NCBI GenBank assembly: GCA_022316685.1
Contig: JAKJHU010000005.1
Location: 17,710,707-17,774,706, forward strand
Reading direction: 5' to 3'
Origin: Progne subis subis
Lineage: Eukaryota; Chordata; Aves; Passeriformes; Hirundinidae
DNA length: 64,000 nt
Below are positions 1 through 12,800 of the stretch, in pieces. The notes beneath the pieces were generated by a model. That model was given only the letters and a program-made list of their open reading frames with translations, had not been told where the DNA came from and did no database searches. Both the position numbers and the translations under genes were made by a program. Numbering within the stretch: the stretch's first letter is position 1; the number at the start of each line of letters is the position of its first letter.

Positions 1-775
1 AACATATTAAGTGTATTTTCTGAAAGCAAACTGCTGTTAGAAAATTTATTGACTGACTATGAAGAGATGAATACTAGCATTCATTATCAGCTTAGTGGAA
101 GATGAAGCCAGCTACAGAGTTCAGCCCAATTCTCGATACTGTTCAATTATCTCAGCATAAAACAACTTCTCTTGAGGGCTTCCAGAATACTGATTAGCAA
201 ATGTAGATTATAGGGGTTTTTTTTCCTTTAAAACCCAGCAGACCACAAGCAAAGGCATTAATTAGAAAGAGATGGTGTGTTCTTACCTCTCTGTGCAAGC
301 TGTTGTTCTTATTCCTCAGTTCCTCAGGTTTTACAGGCTGATTTACACATACACTGCCCTGCCCCCTCAAAGGCATATATACATTCTTTGGTTAAAATTT
401 GCTGTTCCTTAGTTAAATTTATATATGCCAAATGCTGTTACTACTGCAACATAACTATTATGCTATTACTAAACAGAAAGTTTTAAGAGCGAGGTTGTGT
501 GTGTGTGAGCAGCAGAAGGCAGCAAATCTGTTTGATCCCCTGTGACAGTGCCTACATTTGAAATGAGGCAGGGGTATCTGTGAGAGTCTCTTGTTGCAGA
601 ATTTCTTGTTCTGAAACGCAGCTGAATGCAGAAATGAGCATCCACGCCAACTGATACAAACTCCGCCTGTCTTATCAATCATCTTTAGCATACTAGTCCT
701 ACTTACATTTAAGCTATTACCAAGGCAGCGTAATTGGAGCCTGAGTAAAGCATAATTTGTGTCTTGCATGCTCAC
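1..775 (-). other. LAMA2: LAMA2 intron before the terminal exon (partial)
   Basis: No exon or repeat family is recognised here. A short GT run lies near 497-507. The final LG5 exon is not in this stretch. Confidence 0.75.
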
Positions 776-998
776 CAGGATAGCCTCCAACAAAGAGAGG
801 GTCGTTTGTGTCTGCCGAGGTCGAGGCCCTGTTTGGGCTGTCAGTCTCCACCTGTCTGCCATCCACAGTCAGCTCCAAGTGGTGTTTGATCTTGTTTGCA
901 TGAACCTTGTGCCACTGTCCATCACACAAGCTGCCTGGAGCATCAGGCTCGTAGACAGCAGAGAATCGGCCTGCACCATTGTCAACATGGAACATCAC
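776..998 (-). CDS. LAMA2: LAMA2 exon, LG5 (penultimate coding exon)
   Basis: This 223-bp exon reads VMFHVDNGAGRFSAVYEPDA, then GSLCDGQWHKVHANKIKHHL, then STSADTNDPLFVGGYP plus one base of Gly. The acceptor is CTTTTTAG and the donor GTGAGC. CDGQWHKV and FVGG are LG landmarks. In mammals about 50 more residues follow (with the last Cys and the stop); I find no match to them in 1-775, so the terminal exon should lie beyond the left edge. Confidence 0.95.
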
Positions 999-1580
999 CT
1001 AAAAAGCACAGCATGGACATCAGCAAGTTTTCAAAACAGTTCAGTTGTTTTTGTTAGTTTGTTTGTTTTGTTTGAAGTCAACATTGTTTCATTGTACGCA
1101 CCAAAGACCCTGTGGATCACCATCTCCCTGGGATCAGGGTTCTATAACTGAGCTAAACACAAGTGGAAATGTGCAAAATTGTCTTTTTCCCATTTTTTGG
1201 TCTTAGTTTTAGGATGGTTTACACCCCTCTAAAATCTTTATATTGACAGAATAATAAATGGTTTTCCAGACTGCGAATCAAAAGATATCCAAGAGAAATT
1301 AGTATTATTAATGACAAAGCCTTTCCTCAAAACTTCTTATACAGTCACTAATTTAAGACCTGATTGAAGTTTTAGGAGACTCAAGTATTACAGAATCTTT
1401 TAAACTATCTTTTAAAATTGTAAGATCCTCTAGATGTATGGAAAGGTGCAAGTGTTGCTCTCCTATGTGAGCCCTGATATTGTTTGAGACATCTTGAGAT
1501 TGGGGTAGTAACCTTGCATTTAAACTACCAGTGCTGTCTAAAACTAGCTTGTGAAGAAACAAAACTGCTTTGCTACTCAC
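999..1580 (-). other. LAMA2: LAMA2 intron, 582 bp
   Basis: Unique-looking AT-rich sequence with canonical GT-AG ends; nothing else recognised. Confidence 0.85.
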
Positions 1581-1711
1581 TTTTCCACCTACTAATTCGA
1601 TCCCAAGCCCATCCATTTTCTGGCTGCTGACTCCTAGGAGAACACCGTTCATTCGTGTTGTACGGAATTCAAATTCCATGAGCAGATCTGTTCCCACTCT
1701 GTATGCACCAA
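1581..1711 (-). CDS. LAMA2: LAMA2 exon, LG5
   Basis: This 131-bp exon completes Val, then reads GAYRVGTDLLMEFEFRTTRM, then NGVLLGVSSQKMDGLGIELV, ending GGK in phase 0. The acceptor is TTCTCTCCAAG and the donor GTGAGT. LLMEFEFRTTR.NGVLLG is the LG5 strand pattern in alpha-2. Confidence 0.95.
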
Positions 1712-2074
1712 CTTGGAGAGAAAAGGGGAAGCATAATACAATGAAGATAAGCGTCTAATACATTATTCCTAATAATCATCACACCAATTGTGCTGAGAGT
1801 CAGGTAAAGCAACTAACTTGGCATTGTTAATGCACTCCATTTAATGTGAAATCATGTAAATAACTTTTATGGCAATTGTGCTTTGTGCACGGCCTTGCTA
1901 GGATGTCACACAGTTTCTCCTCAGACAAGATAACTAAAAATGATCAGCAAGAATTTCAAGTACTGGTCTCACTTTGCCTCAAGCCAACAGGAGTTAGATA
2001 ACAGTGGCAATTTTTGAAAGCAGAATATCCTCTTTCTCTGTTTGTTGACTGACACCAGAATTGTTGTTCATTAC
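1712..2074 (-). other. LAMA2: LAMA2 intron, 363 bp
   Basis: A short intron with GT-AG ends; nothing else recognised. Confidence 0.85.
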
Positions 2075-2228
2075 CTGTTTTGGCAAAGCCTGTTCCATCG
2101 AAGTACGTTCCCTTCTGTGCAGTGACAAAGCATTTTCCAACATTGAAGCTGGAAGTTGGATTATCTAGGTCAACGGGTGATTCTGTCATTCTAAAATTCC
2201 TGATGCAGCCATCAATGCTATGGAGGAC
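2075..2228 (-). CDS. LAMA2: LAMA2 exon, end of LG4 and start of LG5
   Basis: This 154-bp exon reads VLHSIDGCIRNFRMTESPVD, then NPTSSFNVGKCFVTAQKG, and ends TYFDGTGFAKT plus one base. The acceptor is GACTGCAG and the donor GTAATG. IDGCIRN holds the Cys that closes LG4; GTYFDGTGFAK is the start of LG5. Phase closes with both neighbours. Confidence 0.95.
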
Positions 2229-5200
2229 CTGCAGTCAATATTTCAAACAAAATGTAAAACTATGAGAAGCAAGCCTGAAGTATGCAATCAATGAGTGCAT
2301 TTTCTCTGCTTCTCTGCTGGATTTATGGAGCTGAATAAAACTTGAATTTTACGTGGCTAATCCTTAATATCTGATTGCAATTGGAATCTACTCTTAATCA
2401 TGTTGAGGATGAATTACATTACTTTTCAGGGATGTGATCTGAATCACATCTATTTGGCTTAGTGGAGGGGACATAAAATAATACACCACATAATGAAACA
2501 TAGCAAATTACATCAGCAATGCAGGAATTTAATGGCCTGTACTTTGCCTTTTTAATTCACTAGGTTATGGGGTTTGCAAGTAGATGAAGATAGTGGCTAT
2601 AGTTCTCTGGGCTGTGGGTAATTTTACCAGGTGGGTTTTCTTTTTTCCCTTCCTTTTTATCACTTTACTGTGTGTGGCATGGTAAGACAGAAGTAATGCA
2701 GGTAACATCACTACTAAAACGAACAAAGCCCCTATGTGAAGGTTGTTGACTGCACATAGTCTGATGACTGCAGTGACCAGGGCCTCTCAGTTGGCCAGCG
2801 AGGCAGGTGGAGGCATGGAATGGGCTCATGTCTACAGAGGCTCCTGTGCAGGGTAGCAAACTGCAGCTCCAGAGTTGGAGCAGTTGTCACTCTGCACACT
2901 GTGACCCCCAGCCAGAGGTCTGGGCACACTTAGAACGGTGGTTGGAGTACCCACGAATCTGCCTGGGGCAGGGGCTGTTCTGGGTGTGAGCAGGGCATCC
3001 CAGTGGGACCTCTGAAAGCCACTGGCATCTCCTCCAGAACTCACCCTCCCTTTTTCTCTCCAAGGTCTGCAGAAGCTGCATTTTGGTTCCCAGATTCAGA
3101 CAGAGGCTTTGATCCTTTGACTTAAAGAGCTAAGGAAAATCTATCCTTGATACCAGTGAGACAGAGGAAAATGATACATCATGTACTTGGAGGAAGAAAA
3201 AGAAGATACATTCATAAGCAGTGCAGTTGAATGGAGGAAAATAAACATCAGTGTATAAAGTTCAACCTAGAAATACATACAAATACAAAATGGACAAAGG
3301 CATACCTGCAGAGACAAGCCTTGACTCTGCACACTACCTCCTCTAACAATATTCTGACCCGTAATTGGAAAGAATGTCCAAGAATTTATTTTCTTGTAAA
3401 TCAAAGTGTTATGTACTGTGAAATTATGTAGTTTATTACAGCTAAATATACCTGTACAATATTTTCATGAGAACTTGAGCAATACCACTGAATAAATTCA
3501 GTTTTGAGGTGAACAATGCTTTCTATCAGATTTTTTCATAAGTAATCCTTTTAATTTCTAAGTCATCTCCAGATCAACAAATCTTGTTATCAAAAAAGAG
3601 AAATGGCAGAAAACAAAACAATCCTTCACTGCAAGAATAAATCACAGAAATGCAAGATTTGTAGATGATTTGACAACATTCTCTAACTTTACAATTTTCT
3701 CTTCCCTATGGAAAAGCAAATCTGGTTATACTTTAGCATGGGAACAGGTAATAGGACCTATTTTGCTGAAAGCAGAGTTTTGAGTGCTCAGAATGTGATA
3801 TCTACTGAAGCTAAACAAGTGGGTATCAGTTTTCTACACTGAAAAGGAAGCCAACCCACCTATGGTTACATAGTAGATTACTGTCTAAAAGGGCTAATGT
3901 GTGTAGAGAGGAAAGCCCTGACTAAGGTAGCACCTCCTTTCAACTTGGTTTGCTTCAGAGCCTCTGCATGAAGCTGCTACACAACATTGTCTCATGCGTT
4001 GTGGTGTATTTTACTGAGCGTGACTGGAAGGCAAGCATTGGTTTTTACATGACATTTAAATCCTGAAGCATGTAAGACTGTCAGGACCTGATGTGACTGT
4101 TATTGCCAGACTGATCCATTTACCTGCATGGCTTCCCTCCATTACCTCTGACAAAAAGCAATAGGTAAGGACTTAGTTATCTTTCTCCTTAAATTAGTAT
4201 TTGAAAATTGCAGATGTATTTCAAAGAGCATAAATTGGTACAACTAGGAATTATATGTTGCGGGTAGTTAAGTATTGCTTTTGGTTTTCAGTGCCTCAGA
4301 TGTGGTTTGGTAAATCCTAATGATTTAGATTTGCCTCAGTTTGGGCTTTCTGCACAATCAATTATTTACTAGGAAATATGACCTTACAGGTCAGTTTTCT
4401 TTATGGAATGCAACCCTCAGATGCAGAGTGGTTACTCATCCCTTTCATTCTCTCTCCTAATACATGGACTTAAGCAGGATCTAGGAATTCCTTTTCCGTA
4501 TCTATTTTGTCCACTCAAAGAAGGCAACTCTTGCCTCTCCATAGACTGGTATTTTCCATTCCATAGACATCTTGGTATAATGGTATTTACTCAGGTGCAG
4601 CTTCTTTGAGAGCCTGTTTGGCTTCCTTATCAGATTTGTGCTTTGCCTGCTCTTTATGGATTCTCTGTATCTACCCAGGATGAACCCAGACATAGCTCCT
4701 CCTGACATTCCATTTTTTGTGTGTCTGAATTGTGCTGTGCTCGATGCCAAATTTGTTGTTTACTGTAATTAAATTCACTCAGGTTCTGACTTCTGCTTTG
4801 AAAGAACCGTCTTTACAGAGAGCAAATTAAAGGATGGAAGAGGTTTTTTTCCCATTCTGATACTGGTGTATCTTGGGAGGTTGGAGGGGCATCAGTGAGA
4901 TGACTGGCACAGAGTTATGCAGATAGATGCAGGAAATGGTCTGGGTGACAGAGTACAGTGTTCTTAGTTAACTCTACAAAATTTAGGACAAAATTATATT
5001 GATTTCTCTGGGCTCTCTGTCATCTTCCATGTTAGCTTGGAAGCCAGGCATTTGAACCAAAACAGTGATAAATTGCTATATGCACATTTAATTTGGAAAC
5101 AGAAAAAGGACAATAGAACTTTCATGGCCTTCCTTCAAAACACACTATCTCCTCTTTTAGTAGTAGCAGCACAAAGCTGATTATTACAGTAAGCTGCAGT

Positions 5201-5583
5201 ACTGGGTACTTTGTCCAGGGTAATTTTGGCTTCTGCTGCTCCTTGTCCTTTCACTGTTTATTAGCATTTGTTGCTAGATTAATTACAGCCAAGAGAAAGG
5301 GCAAGTGGTACTCAGGAACCTATATGCTACTGATCCAAGTGGATACAAGTGTATGGAACTTCCTGCTTTTCCAAAACAATAAATAACTCTTTTTTTTTTT
5401 TTTTTTTTTCTGGATTCTGAGTCAGATCTTTCCACCAACAGAATGTTGTTCACCTCCATTAAGGTCCATTTTATCCATAGTTCTTGGGCAGTCTGAGGGA
5501 AAAGCAAGGCAAAACAAAACTGGGAAGACATTTGCACCAATCAAGACATACTTAAGGATGTAAGATAACTTAAATTTGCTTAC
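2229..5583 (-). other. LAMA2: LAMA2 intron, 3.4 kb
   Basis: It contains a GC-rich stretch at about 2755-3075 that stands out from its AT-rich surroundings, and a T20 run at 5390-5409. No repeat family is recognised with confidence. Confidence 0.8.
5390..5409. repeat. T20 homopolymer
   Basis: A run of about 20 T within the intron, ending about 175 bp from the exon at 5584-5739. Confidence 0.9.
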
Positions 5584-5739
5584 CGGACCAATTCTTCTGG
5601 TTGTGTAGTTAATGGGCAGTCCTCCCACATACAGCATTCCTACAACATCCAGTATATCGGCCTTCTTGGGGCTCACAGTCCTGTTAGAAATACCATCTAC
5701 TATGAGGTTTCCTTCTTGCTTCGTTCGACTTACTTTTAT
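5584..5739 (-). CDS. LAMA2: LAMA2 exon, LG4
   Basis: This 156-bp exon (52 codons, phase 0 at both ends) reads IKVSRTKQEGNLIVDGISNR, then SPKKADILDVVGMLYVGGLP, ending INYTTRRIGP. The acceptor is TTTCTAG and the donor GTAAGC. LYVGGLPINYTTRRIGPV is almost invariant in alpha-2. NRT and NYT are sequons. Confidence 0.96.
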
Positions 5740-6918
5740 CTAGAAAGACACAAAAATGCAACACAATTACAGACAGTTTTCTGACAACCAAGCCTTTTCA
5801 GGCTGTAACTAGTACTTACAGTCCAAAATATGTAACAATACACAAGAAAGTAGCAGGAGTGGTTACAGAAGTACACTGGTAGCAGCTATGGATATTTATG
5901 GAACAAATCTCCTGAGCAAGGTTTTGTGCCAACATCTGACTGTGTTTTACTTGCATCTGGGTCAGGAGGCATCATGACAATTATCTACTAAAATTAACGA
6001 AAAGACTTGAGATTCCTTTAAAATGCTTCATTGTTATGTTATAATAGGCACAGCACAGTATTTTTTTTCCCTGGAATCAGACAGCAATTTTAAGTACCGA
6101 GAATAGGTAAGTGCTTCAGAATAAATGCTAAATGTTATGGCACAAGTTGCAAATCTTTATAGCAGCACATGTTTGCAGGAAATACTGAGTTTATGATTCC
6201 ACTAGCTTGGACATGCCTCAGATCATAGTTCATGGTAGAGTAAATATAATATCAACTATATTCTGTTTGTGTTATGGCTTCTGTTCAGACAAATGGACTG
6301 TGAATCGCATGGAGGGAGTGCAGTTGCTGAAGAGCTGAGGAAATTCTAGGCCAATGTCCTTCTAGAAGTTTATACTGAAATCTCTACAACTCAGTATAAT
6401 AATGGCTCTGCATAAAAAGGAATAAATGCAAAATGCATCCTGCATGATAGCAGATTTCTAAACAACAGAGTAGTTGGCTCACCAGAACAGCAAAGAGAGA
6501 CAAAGAGCATTCTTTGACTTTTCTTTAACATGGCTACTTCTGCTCCAGTGTGGCAGCGTATCTGTTATGCAGTGGGAACAACTGAACACTGACGAGGATG
6601 GTCTGAAGGTGAGGGCCTGAACTTGATGTTTACAGGACAACTGTAAATTTGAGATGGATAACTACACCTTGGGCAGAAAGCAGATTAGGTGTGTGAAAAA
6701 GGAACTGGAAACAGACATTCTTACAGAGGACCCAAACAGATAGCAGGATAGCAGCAGTACCGTGGGGCTTCTGTAAGACTGATGGAAATGTTTTTAACCT
6801 AGATAATTCCAAATGGAGGAAAGGTTGTCACTAAAAGGATTATTTTAAGGAGAAGCCCCTGCTTTATCAGAAAAAAAGACTGTGGCAGTTTTCTAAAAGC
6901 ATTGCCTTCCCTCCTCCT

Positions 6919-6961
<43 letters not shown>

Positions 6962-8140
6962 CTTTTTCAGGAACTGTGACTTTGTCTCCATTCTCTACTA
7001 CAGAAACAGGATCTACAAAAAGAGGCCCTCTCTTGTGGAGTGTTAAGCTGTATGCCCAAAGAGCATAATCTTCCATTAAGAAATATATGCTCCACTTAGT
7101 TCTCTCAGAATAAAGAGAAAATGGTTAAAGAACCAAAAGTATCTCTTCTGTATGTACAGAGGGAACAGCAGAATGGGGTCTTGGTCTGCTGCCAGTGCTC
7201 CCAGGTATTATATGAAAGAGAAAAATGATTACTACAACTTCATTTTTTCCCTTTATGAAATACCTCGGTGTAGAGCAGTTGCTATCATCAAAAAGTTCAT
7301 GACTAAAAATCTCATGAAAATAAAATTCCTGGAGAACAGTGTGGAAATGAGGCCATTAAAGTGTAAGAGAAAATGCAATTTGATTTTTTTTTTTCTCATT
7401 TGGGGATGACTTATGGATGCTGAATTTCTAAATATCTGTACAAAATTCAATGTAACTTATAGCATATAAATTCAACCCACAGTTACATGTATACTTTGCT
7501 TCTCTGTCTTTAATGGTGCCTTCCAGCATGTCACCTAATGAATACTACTGTGTGTATGTTGTCCTTGGCCCAGTAAATAGTAAATTTCATAGCTGTGATA
7601 TCATTCCTTCTCTTAGCATCCAAATGCCACAGGCATTGCATATAATGCTCTCTCTCATAAAGTTGCAGAAGGTGCTGCCAAATACATCCATGAATATATT
7701 TATTCCCTACTGAATTAATAATCCAGGGAAAGTTTACTTATATGTTATTTTTTTTTTTTTTTAATTATTATTTTGTTCTCAGCAGTTCTGGCTTAACAAT
7801 GACATTATTAATGTAGAAACAACTGGTTTTAATGATGTATTCCATCATCATGAGCTGATACTCACATGAGCCCTATTAAGCAGGAAGGAACATTTTCTGT
7901 AGTTCCTTACTATACATGGCACATATTTTAAATATGTTCAGAAATATGTGTTTCCTGAAGGATAAATTTCTGTGTACCAGTGCATCTGACACAAATTCTG
8001 CTAGATTATTTTGTTTTTCCCCAAAAAATGCTAGTTGTAAAATTTGGCTTGTGTGGACTACATTTTGCAAATATTTCAAGGCAAAACAAAGCTCACTCTT
8101 ACCATTACAAAGAATAATTTAGAATTAGAGACTATTATAC
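5740..8140 (-). other. LAMA2: LAMA2 intron, 2.4 kb
   Basis: It holds a T41 run (A41 on the sense strand) at 6921-6961 next to a short CTC-repeat, and a T14 run near 7749-7762. Otherwise nothing is recognised. Confidence 0.8.
6921..6961. repeat. T41 homopolymer (A41 on LAMA2 sense strand)
   Basis: An uninterrupted run of 41 T, preceded by CTCCTCCTCC. It is long for an avian intron and likely to be length-variable or imprecisely assembled. Confidence 0.95.
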
Positions 8141-8330
8141 CTGGTGCCACTGGCCATCATTTACTTTGTTGGAAATCACTGTGCTGGTGTTTCCACTTCC
8201 CAGATCATAACTGAAGTACGGCAGACCGTTCTTTATCTGAACTGTAGCAAAGTCAGCGTGGTTGATGCGGGCCATGTAAAACAGCAAGCCAGAATCAGCT
8301 GTTGTTCGGACTTCAAATTCAATTGTAAGC
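8141..8330 (-). CDS. LAMA2: LAMA2 exon, LG4
   Basis: This 190-bp exon completes Arg, then reads LTIEFEVRTTADSGLLFYMA, then DFATVQIKNGLPYFSYDLGS, ending NKVNDGQWHQ in phase 0. The acceptor is TTCTCTAG; the donor GTATAA is weak. GLLFYMARINHADFA and NDGQWH are LG-fold signatures. LG4 and LG5 of alpha-2 bind the matriglycan of alpha-dystroglycan in a calcium-dependent way. NTS is a sequon. Confidence 0.95.
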
Positions 8331-9783
8331 CTAGAGAATCAAACAAACAGGAAACAGTAAAGAAAGAAAAGATATTTGGAGTCAGGCATCAGACAAATTC
8401 ATCTGCTTTACCTTTTTGTGGTTTTTTTTTCTGAAAAAAATTTATACAGCTTGTGGCCAATTTTCCTTGTCCATTAGAATTCAAGAAAAATAATTTGGTT
8501 ATATGCAAATTATATTTCACACATATCTGATCCCTGATACATGAGCATTCATTAGCTCCTTTACTGTGGAGATACAAAACTACAATCTTGGCATAGAATT
8601 TCAAGATGTAATTTGCAGCTGCAGCAGCTAGAAAATCCCAGCACCTGTAAAATTCCAGCAGTGTTATCCATCATCCACACACATAATGCTCTCAAAGAGG
8701 AGAGTGCTGTAGTGACAGCTGGCAAATGTTGAATTTCTAATGAGTTTTATTGCCTGAAGACAGGTTGCAAAACTTTTAAAGATGCAGACAGAAGAGTTTA
8801 AAATGAGGATATAAAACCCTTATTCTGCTCTCTCCCAGGAGAAAATGAGGCTGTGTCTGAGCAAACCTAATGACCCCTTGGACAGAATGGTAATGTTGAG
8901 AACCTCCTCTACAGCAAAGAACTTGTGAAGAAATTATTTAGATTTTCTAATGCTAAAGTTGTACTGGCAACACTTCACTAACCTTGCTCAAGCTGAGCTG
9001 CAAAGTCAGTACCTGAAAGCAGCTGATAATATAAATGAAAAATCATTGCATGAAAATGATCAGTCCAGGATCATTCCTCATTTCCTAAAATTAGCATATG
9101 TGGCATAACATCTTTATAGGGATAAATAAATGTGGGGCTAATGGATTTAGAAACTAGAAGCAGCAAAATTGCTTAGTGGTGTGACATGGCACATTTGTTA
9201 ATGATCATGTGTCTTCAGAGCAAAAATAATCAATTAACAAGTTCTAGCTTCACAAATCCATTGAAAAAAGCTGCATTTCATAAACAGCTCATGGAATTAC
9301 TTTTCATGTCAACCGCTACATGTATATAGTGCTATACTTTGGGGTAGCAAAGTAATTTTTCCTGTTTACTGTGCAAAATTGATCTTAACTATTGGAGGAA
9401 AGGGGAAACAAGTTTTGCTTATTAAAAGAAATTATCAAGTTACTGAACAAGAAAACTTTCCTCTGAAAAACCATCTTTGAAGTCAGTTGCACAACCTGGT
9501 TCCATTACTCTGGTTTTTAGCAAATCAGTCTGGGATCTGTGTGTGCCCAAACCTTTACAAAGAGGCAAATTGTTTTTGTGAGAGCTACCTACGTGGGCAT
9601 TTCATTGCCTAGATTTCATTCTTTAATGCGCTTTTAGGTTTGCTTAATGAAATTAATTAGTCATGGTATGTAATCTTTTCAGATTATGTCCATAGTTTTG
9701 GGAGATACCTTTGAGAGAATTAGGAGGGACATTTTATTTTGACACTATTCCATCAAAACTCATTGCTGAAACAAACAACATAC
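8331..9783 (-). other. LAMA2: LAMA2 intron, 1.5 kb
   Basis: AT-rich sequence; nothing recognised besides GT-AG ends. Confidence 0.8.
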
Positions 9784-9896
9784 CTGTTTTTCACTTTGGT
9801 GTCATCAAATGCAACTGCAATGTGGCTGTTCCTCGAAAGGCCAAACTGCTTGCCACCTTCTAAAATGGCTGGTTCTGTGTCAGCAGCACAGGAATC
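9784..9896 (-). CDS. LAMA2: LAMA2 exon, start of LG4
   Basis: This 113-bp exon reads DSCAADTEPAILEGGKQFGL, then SRNSHIAVAFDDTKVKN plus two bases of Arg. The acceptor is TATTTTGCAG and the donor GTATGT. QFGLSRNSHIA is a hallmark of alpha-2 LG4. The Cys near the start is likely the hinge Cys that bonds to LG4 or LG5, as in known LG4-5 structures. Confidence 0.95.
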
Positions 9897-12800
9897 CTGC
9901 AAAATATACAGTAACCATACAAACTTCATATTTTGTATCTGTCTCAGCTGGGCATATGCTGGGAATCTCCCACCTGCTCAGGAATGAGAATTTTGTACCT
10001 AGTCTAGAGACTGGCCCTGCAATTTTCCAGCACTCTGATGTCTCATCACACGAGCTAAAGTTATAAACCAGTATGACAGGAACTTGGTGTAAAAGCAGAG
10101 CTCATTAAGCTGGCTGTAAAAGCAAATAAAAGTAATATATGAACATTAGCTGCTTTCATGCTTTCACCAGTGGACATTTACAAGAGTCTTAAATGATTTC
10201 CAGGCAGTTCACTGTACTCTTTGCTCAGACAGAACTGAGTTTTACACAGTTAGGATGCCCTCTTACAGAAATGAAACAAGATTTAAGTTTTAAAAGGATG
10301 CTTTGTCGTCAACTTGAAATCCAGGCACCTTAAAAATAATGAGTTAAAAGTAGCTTCAGATCCTGCAGCTGTCAATGAGTCCTTCATTTTATTTCTTTAT
10401 ATTGTTTTACAACTGTATTTGTTGCTTAATATGCTGTTGTTTCCCCCGGTGCTGTTGAAAGGCCCCCACAAACAATCAGGGAATCCGAGTAACTGATGGA
10501 TAGATGTTACAGCTGTAGAAATCCCCCAGCTGTCTAATGTAGAGACATTACCCAGGTTGTAAAGAAAGAAACCCCTCCCTGTAGTTCCACTTCTCTTAAT
10601 CTTGAAGTGGTGCAACAATGCAAGGTAAAACATCTTCTGACCACTATAATTTTCTCGTTTTAATTTCATCAGGTCTTTTAATCTCTGGTCCTAAAGCTCT
10701 TGTATAGGGGTGCTTGGGGCAATGCAAGACCATGGTAATTACCAGCTTCCAGTCATGTCTGGCTTTTGCCTCCCACTGAGAGTATTGTTAGCAAACTACT
10801 CAAAGGATCTAACTCAACACAATATCAGACAATACCGCGGGGAAAGAAACAAACTTTGATAGCTGCAAGCTCTGTTTTTAAGCACTGTGGCTGCTACCAT
10901 TTTGGATTGGTGACAGTCTCTTATTTGAGCCCTGAGTCAGCAGGGACCTGCAAAGCACAAGGTGCGTTGCCTTGCTGACGGGGTTCTTTCTCTGAAACAT
11001 TTTTAAAATGTCATGAGTGACTTAAGCCCTGAGATTTCAACTGCAAAGAGGAAATTTATTTCCCTTTCTTACTCAGTTTTTCAGTGATATTTTTTGCTTT
11101 CACACATCACAAAGGTCTTCATAACAGTATAGAACACCTCTAAAATATAGTTTTGCATAATAAGTGCTCTGGTTTGAATATGACAGAGTAGAACACCATG
11201 CATTATGACAAGAACAATTGACACATAAATATGCAATGGAGGGACAAACCAGGGAAAATTCACCAGGACCAAGCAATGAATGAATGATACCAGTCTTCCA
11301 GTGATCATCAAAAAGAAAACAATTAACAACAAAAAACCCCCATATTCCCATAATGTAGGGTAAAAGTTTTAATTCTTTTAAATTTTACAGGCTATCTAGA
11401 AATATAAGAACTAAGTTAATGACAATACTATGCATATAGTACCTTCAATTATATTTGAACTTCCTGAAATTGGAAGATAGGGAATAACAGCTGGTACTGG
11501 AAAAAAATTGGAAAACATATGAACACACCTTTCTCTGGCACACTTTAACATTTTACATGGTAAAAGGATATATTCTGACAGTAAATTTAATCCTAGGCTG
11601 GTATATGTTAGTAAAGGGTCTGACCCTGACACAAGCTGCTCCCCAGCATCAGTAAACACTGAAGATTTTCTTCATTCCAGCAGGGTGACTGACTGTAAGA
11701 AAGGGCAAGGAGTGTGGGAAAGTGTCCAACACACCGTGGTGGTTGGAATCATAGCATACACTGATTATTTAATAATAACTACTTATAATAGCATTCATTA
11801 AGCTGATGTGGAAAAGTGATCAAAAGGAAAAAAAAAAAAAATTAGCAGGGCAGGTTTAAAAGACATCCATATTTTATTCACAAGCCTGTGCCAGCTTTTG
11901 TTTTATCTAAGCACAGCCAGCTTTACAGCTTTCACAAGACTGTGCACTAAACATGGGTCACCAGCCTGTGTTAAAATATCTCAGCTTTGCTTTTTGAGTA
12001 ATGGCCTTAATGTGTCCTGGCTGCTTAACAATCTCCCATATTACACGAGAGACTAAACTCTTCAGCTGCACTTCAGTCTTGTAAGATGTCAGGGACTTGA
12101 CTGGTAGGTCAAGAAGCTCGGTTGTGTATGTCAGTGGAAATGAAGAACAGAAAAGGCCACTGGTGGACTGTCACACATTCTCCATATTCTCATTTGCTGT
12201 ATTAGTAATTACAAAGAAACAAATTAGTAGAAAAAGCACTGAAGCAGTCCCCACAGTTCACAGGCTACTGTTAATAACTACAATGCAGAAATGCATGGAT
12301 CAAAAGTGGGAGGTACCGTCATGGAGTCAAAGGCAGAAGTAAGGCTGGCGCTCTTCGTTTCAGCGGCAAGCGAACCCTAAGAAGCAGGGAATAACGTGAG
12401 GCAGAGGCAGCAGTTCCCCAGTGCTGAGGAACATTCTGGCATTCACAGCAAGCAGCAGCAGACTGGTGGCTGGTGTATTTCCCAACTGTCCTAGTTATGG
12501 ATCTTGTCGTGTGCTTAGTACAGGGTGGGTTCATTACTGATTTGGTATTTTACTGCCCTCCCCTTTTACATGCAGATGGATGTAGATAAAAAAGGTCCTA
12601 AAAGTACTTAAATAGAGCATATGACTTATTTAAGCTTCCTATGTAAAAAAATACTTTTTTTTCTGCTGTACATTTTCCATATGCAGTCCTTCTACAGTGA
12701 GATTCTGTATAATTTACTGTCATGTGAATGCCACTTCATATGAGTGTTACCTCATTACCAGACTGTAGTTACTTTTTTTGCAACAGTCCCCTTAAAAATA

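Noticed and set aside
2755..3075. GC-rich stretch considered as a hidden exon or gene
   Set aside because: Open frames overlap on both strands without domain features, and the LAMA2 exons on either side join in phase without it.
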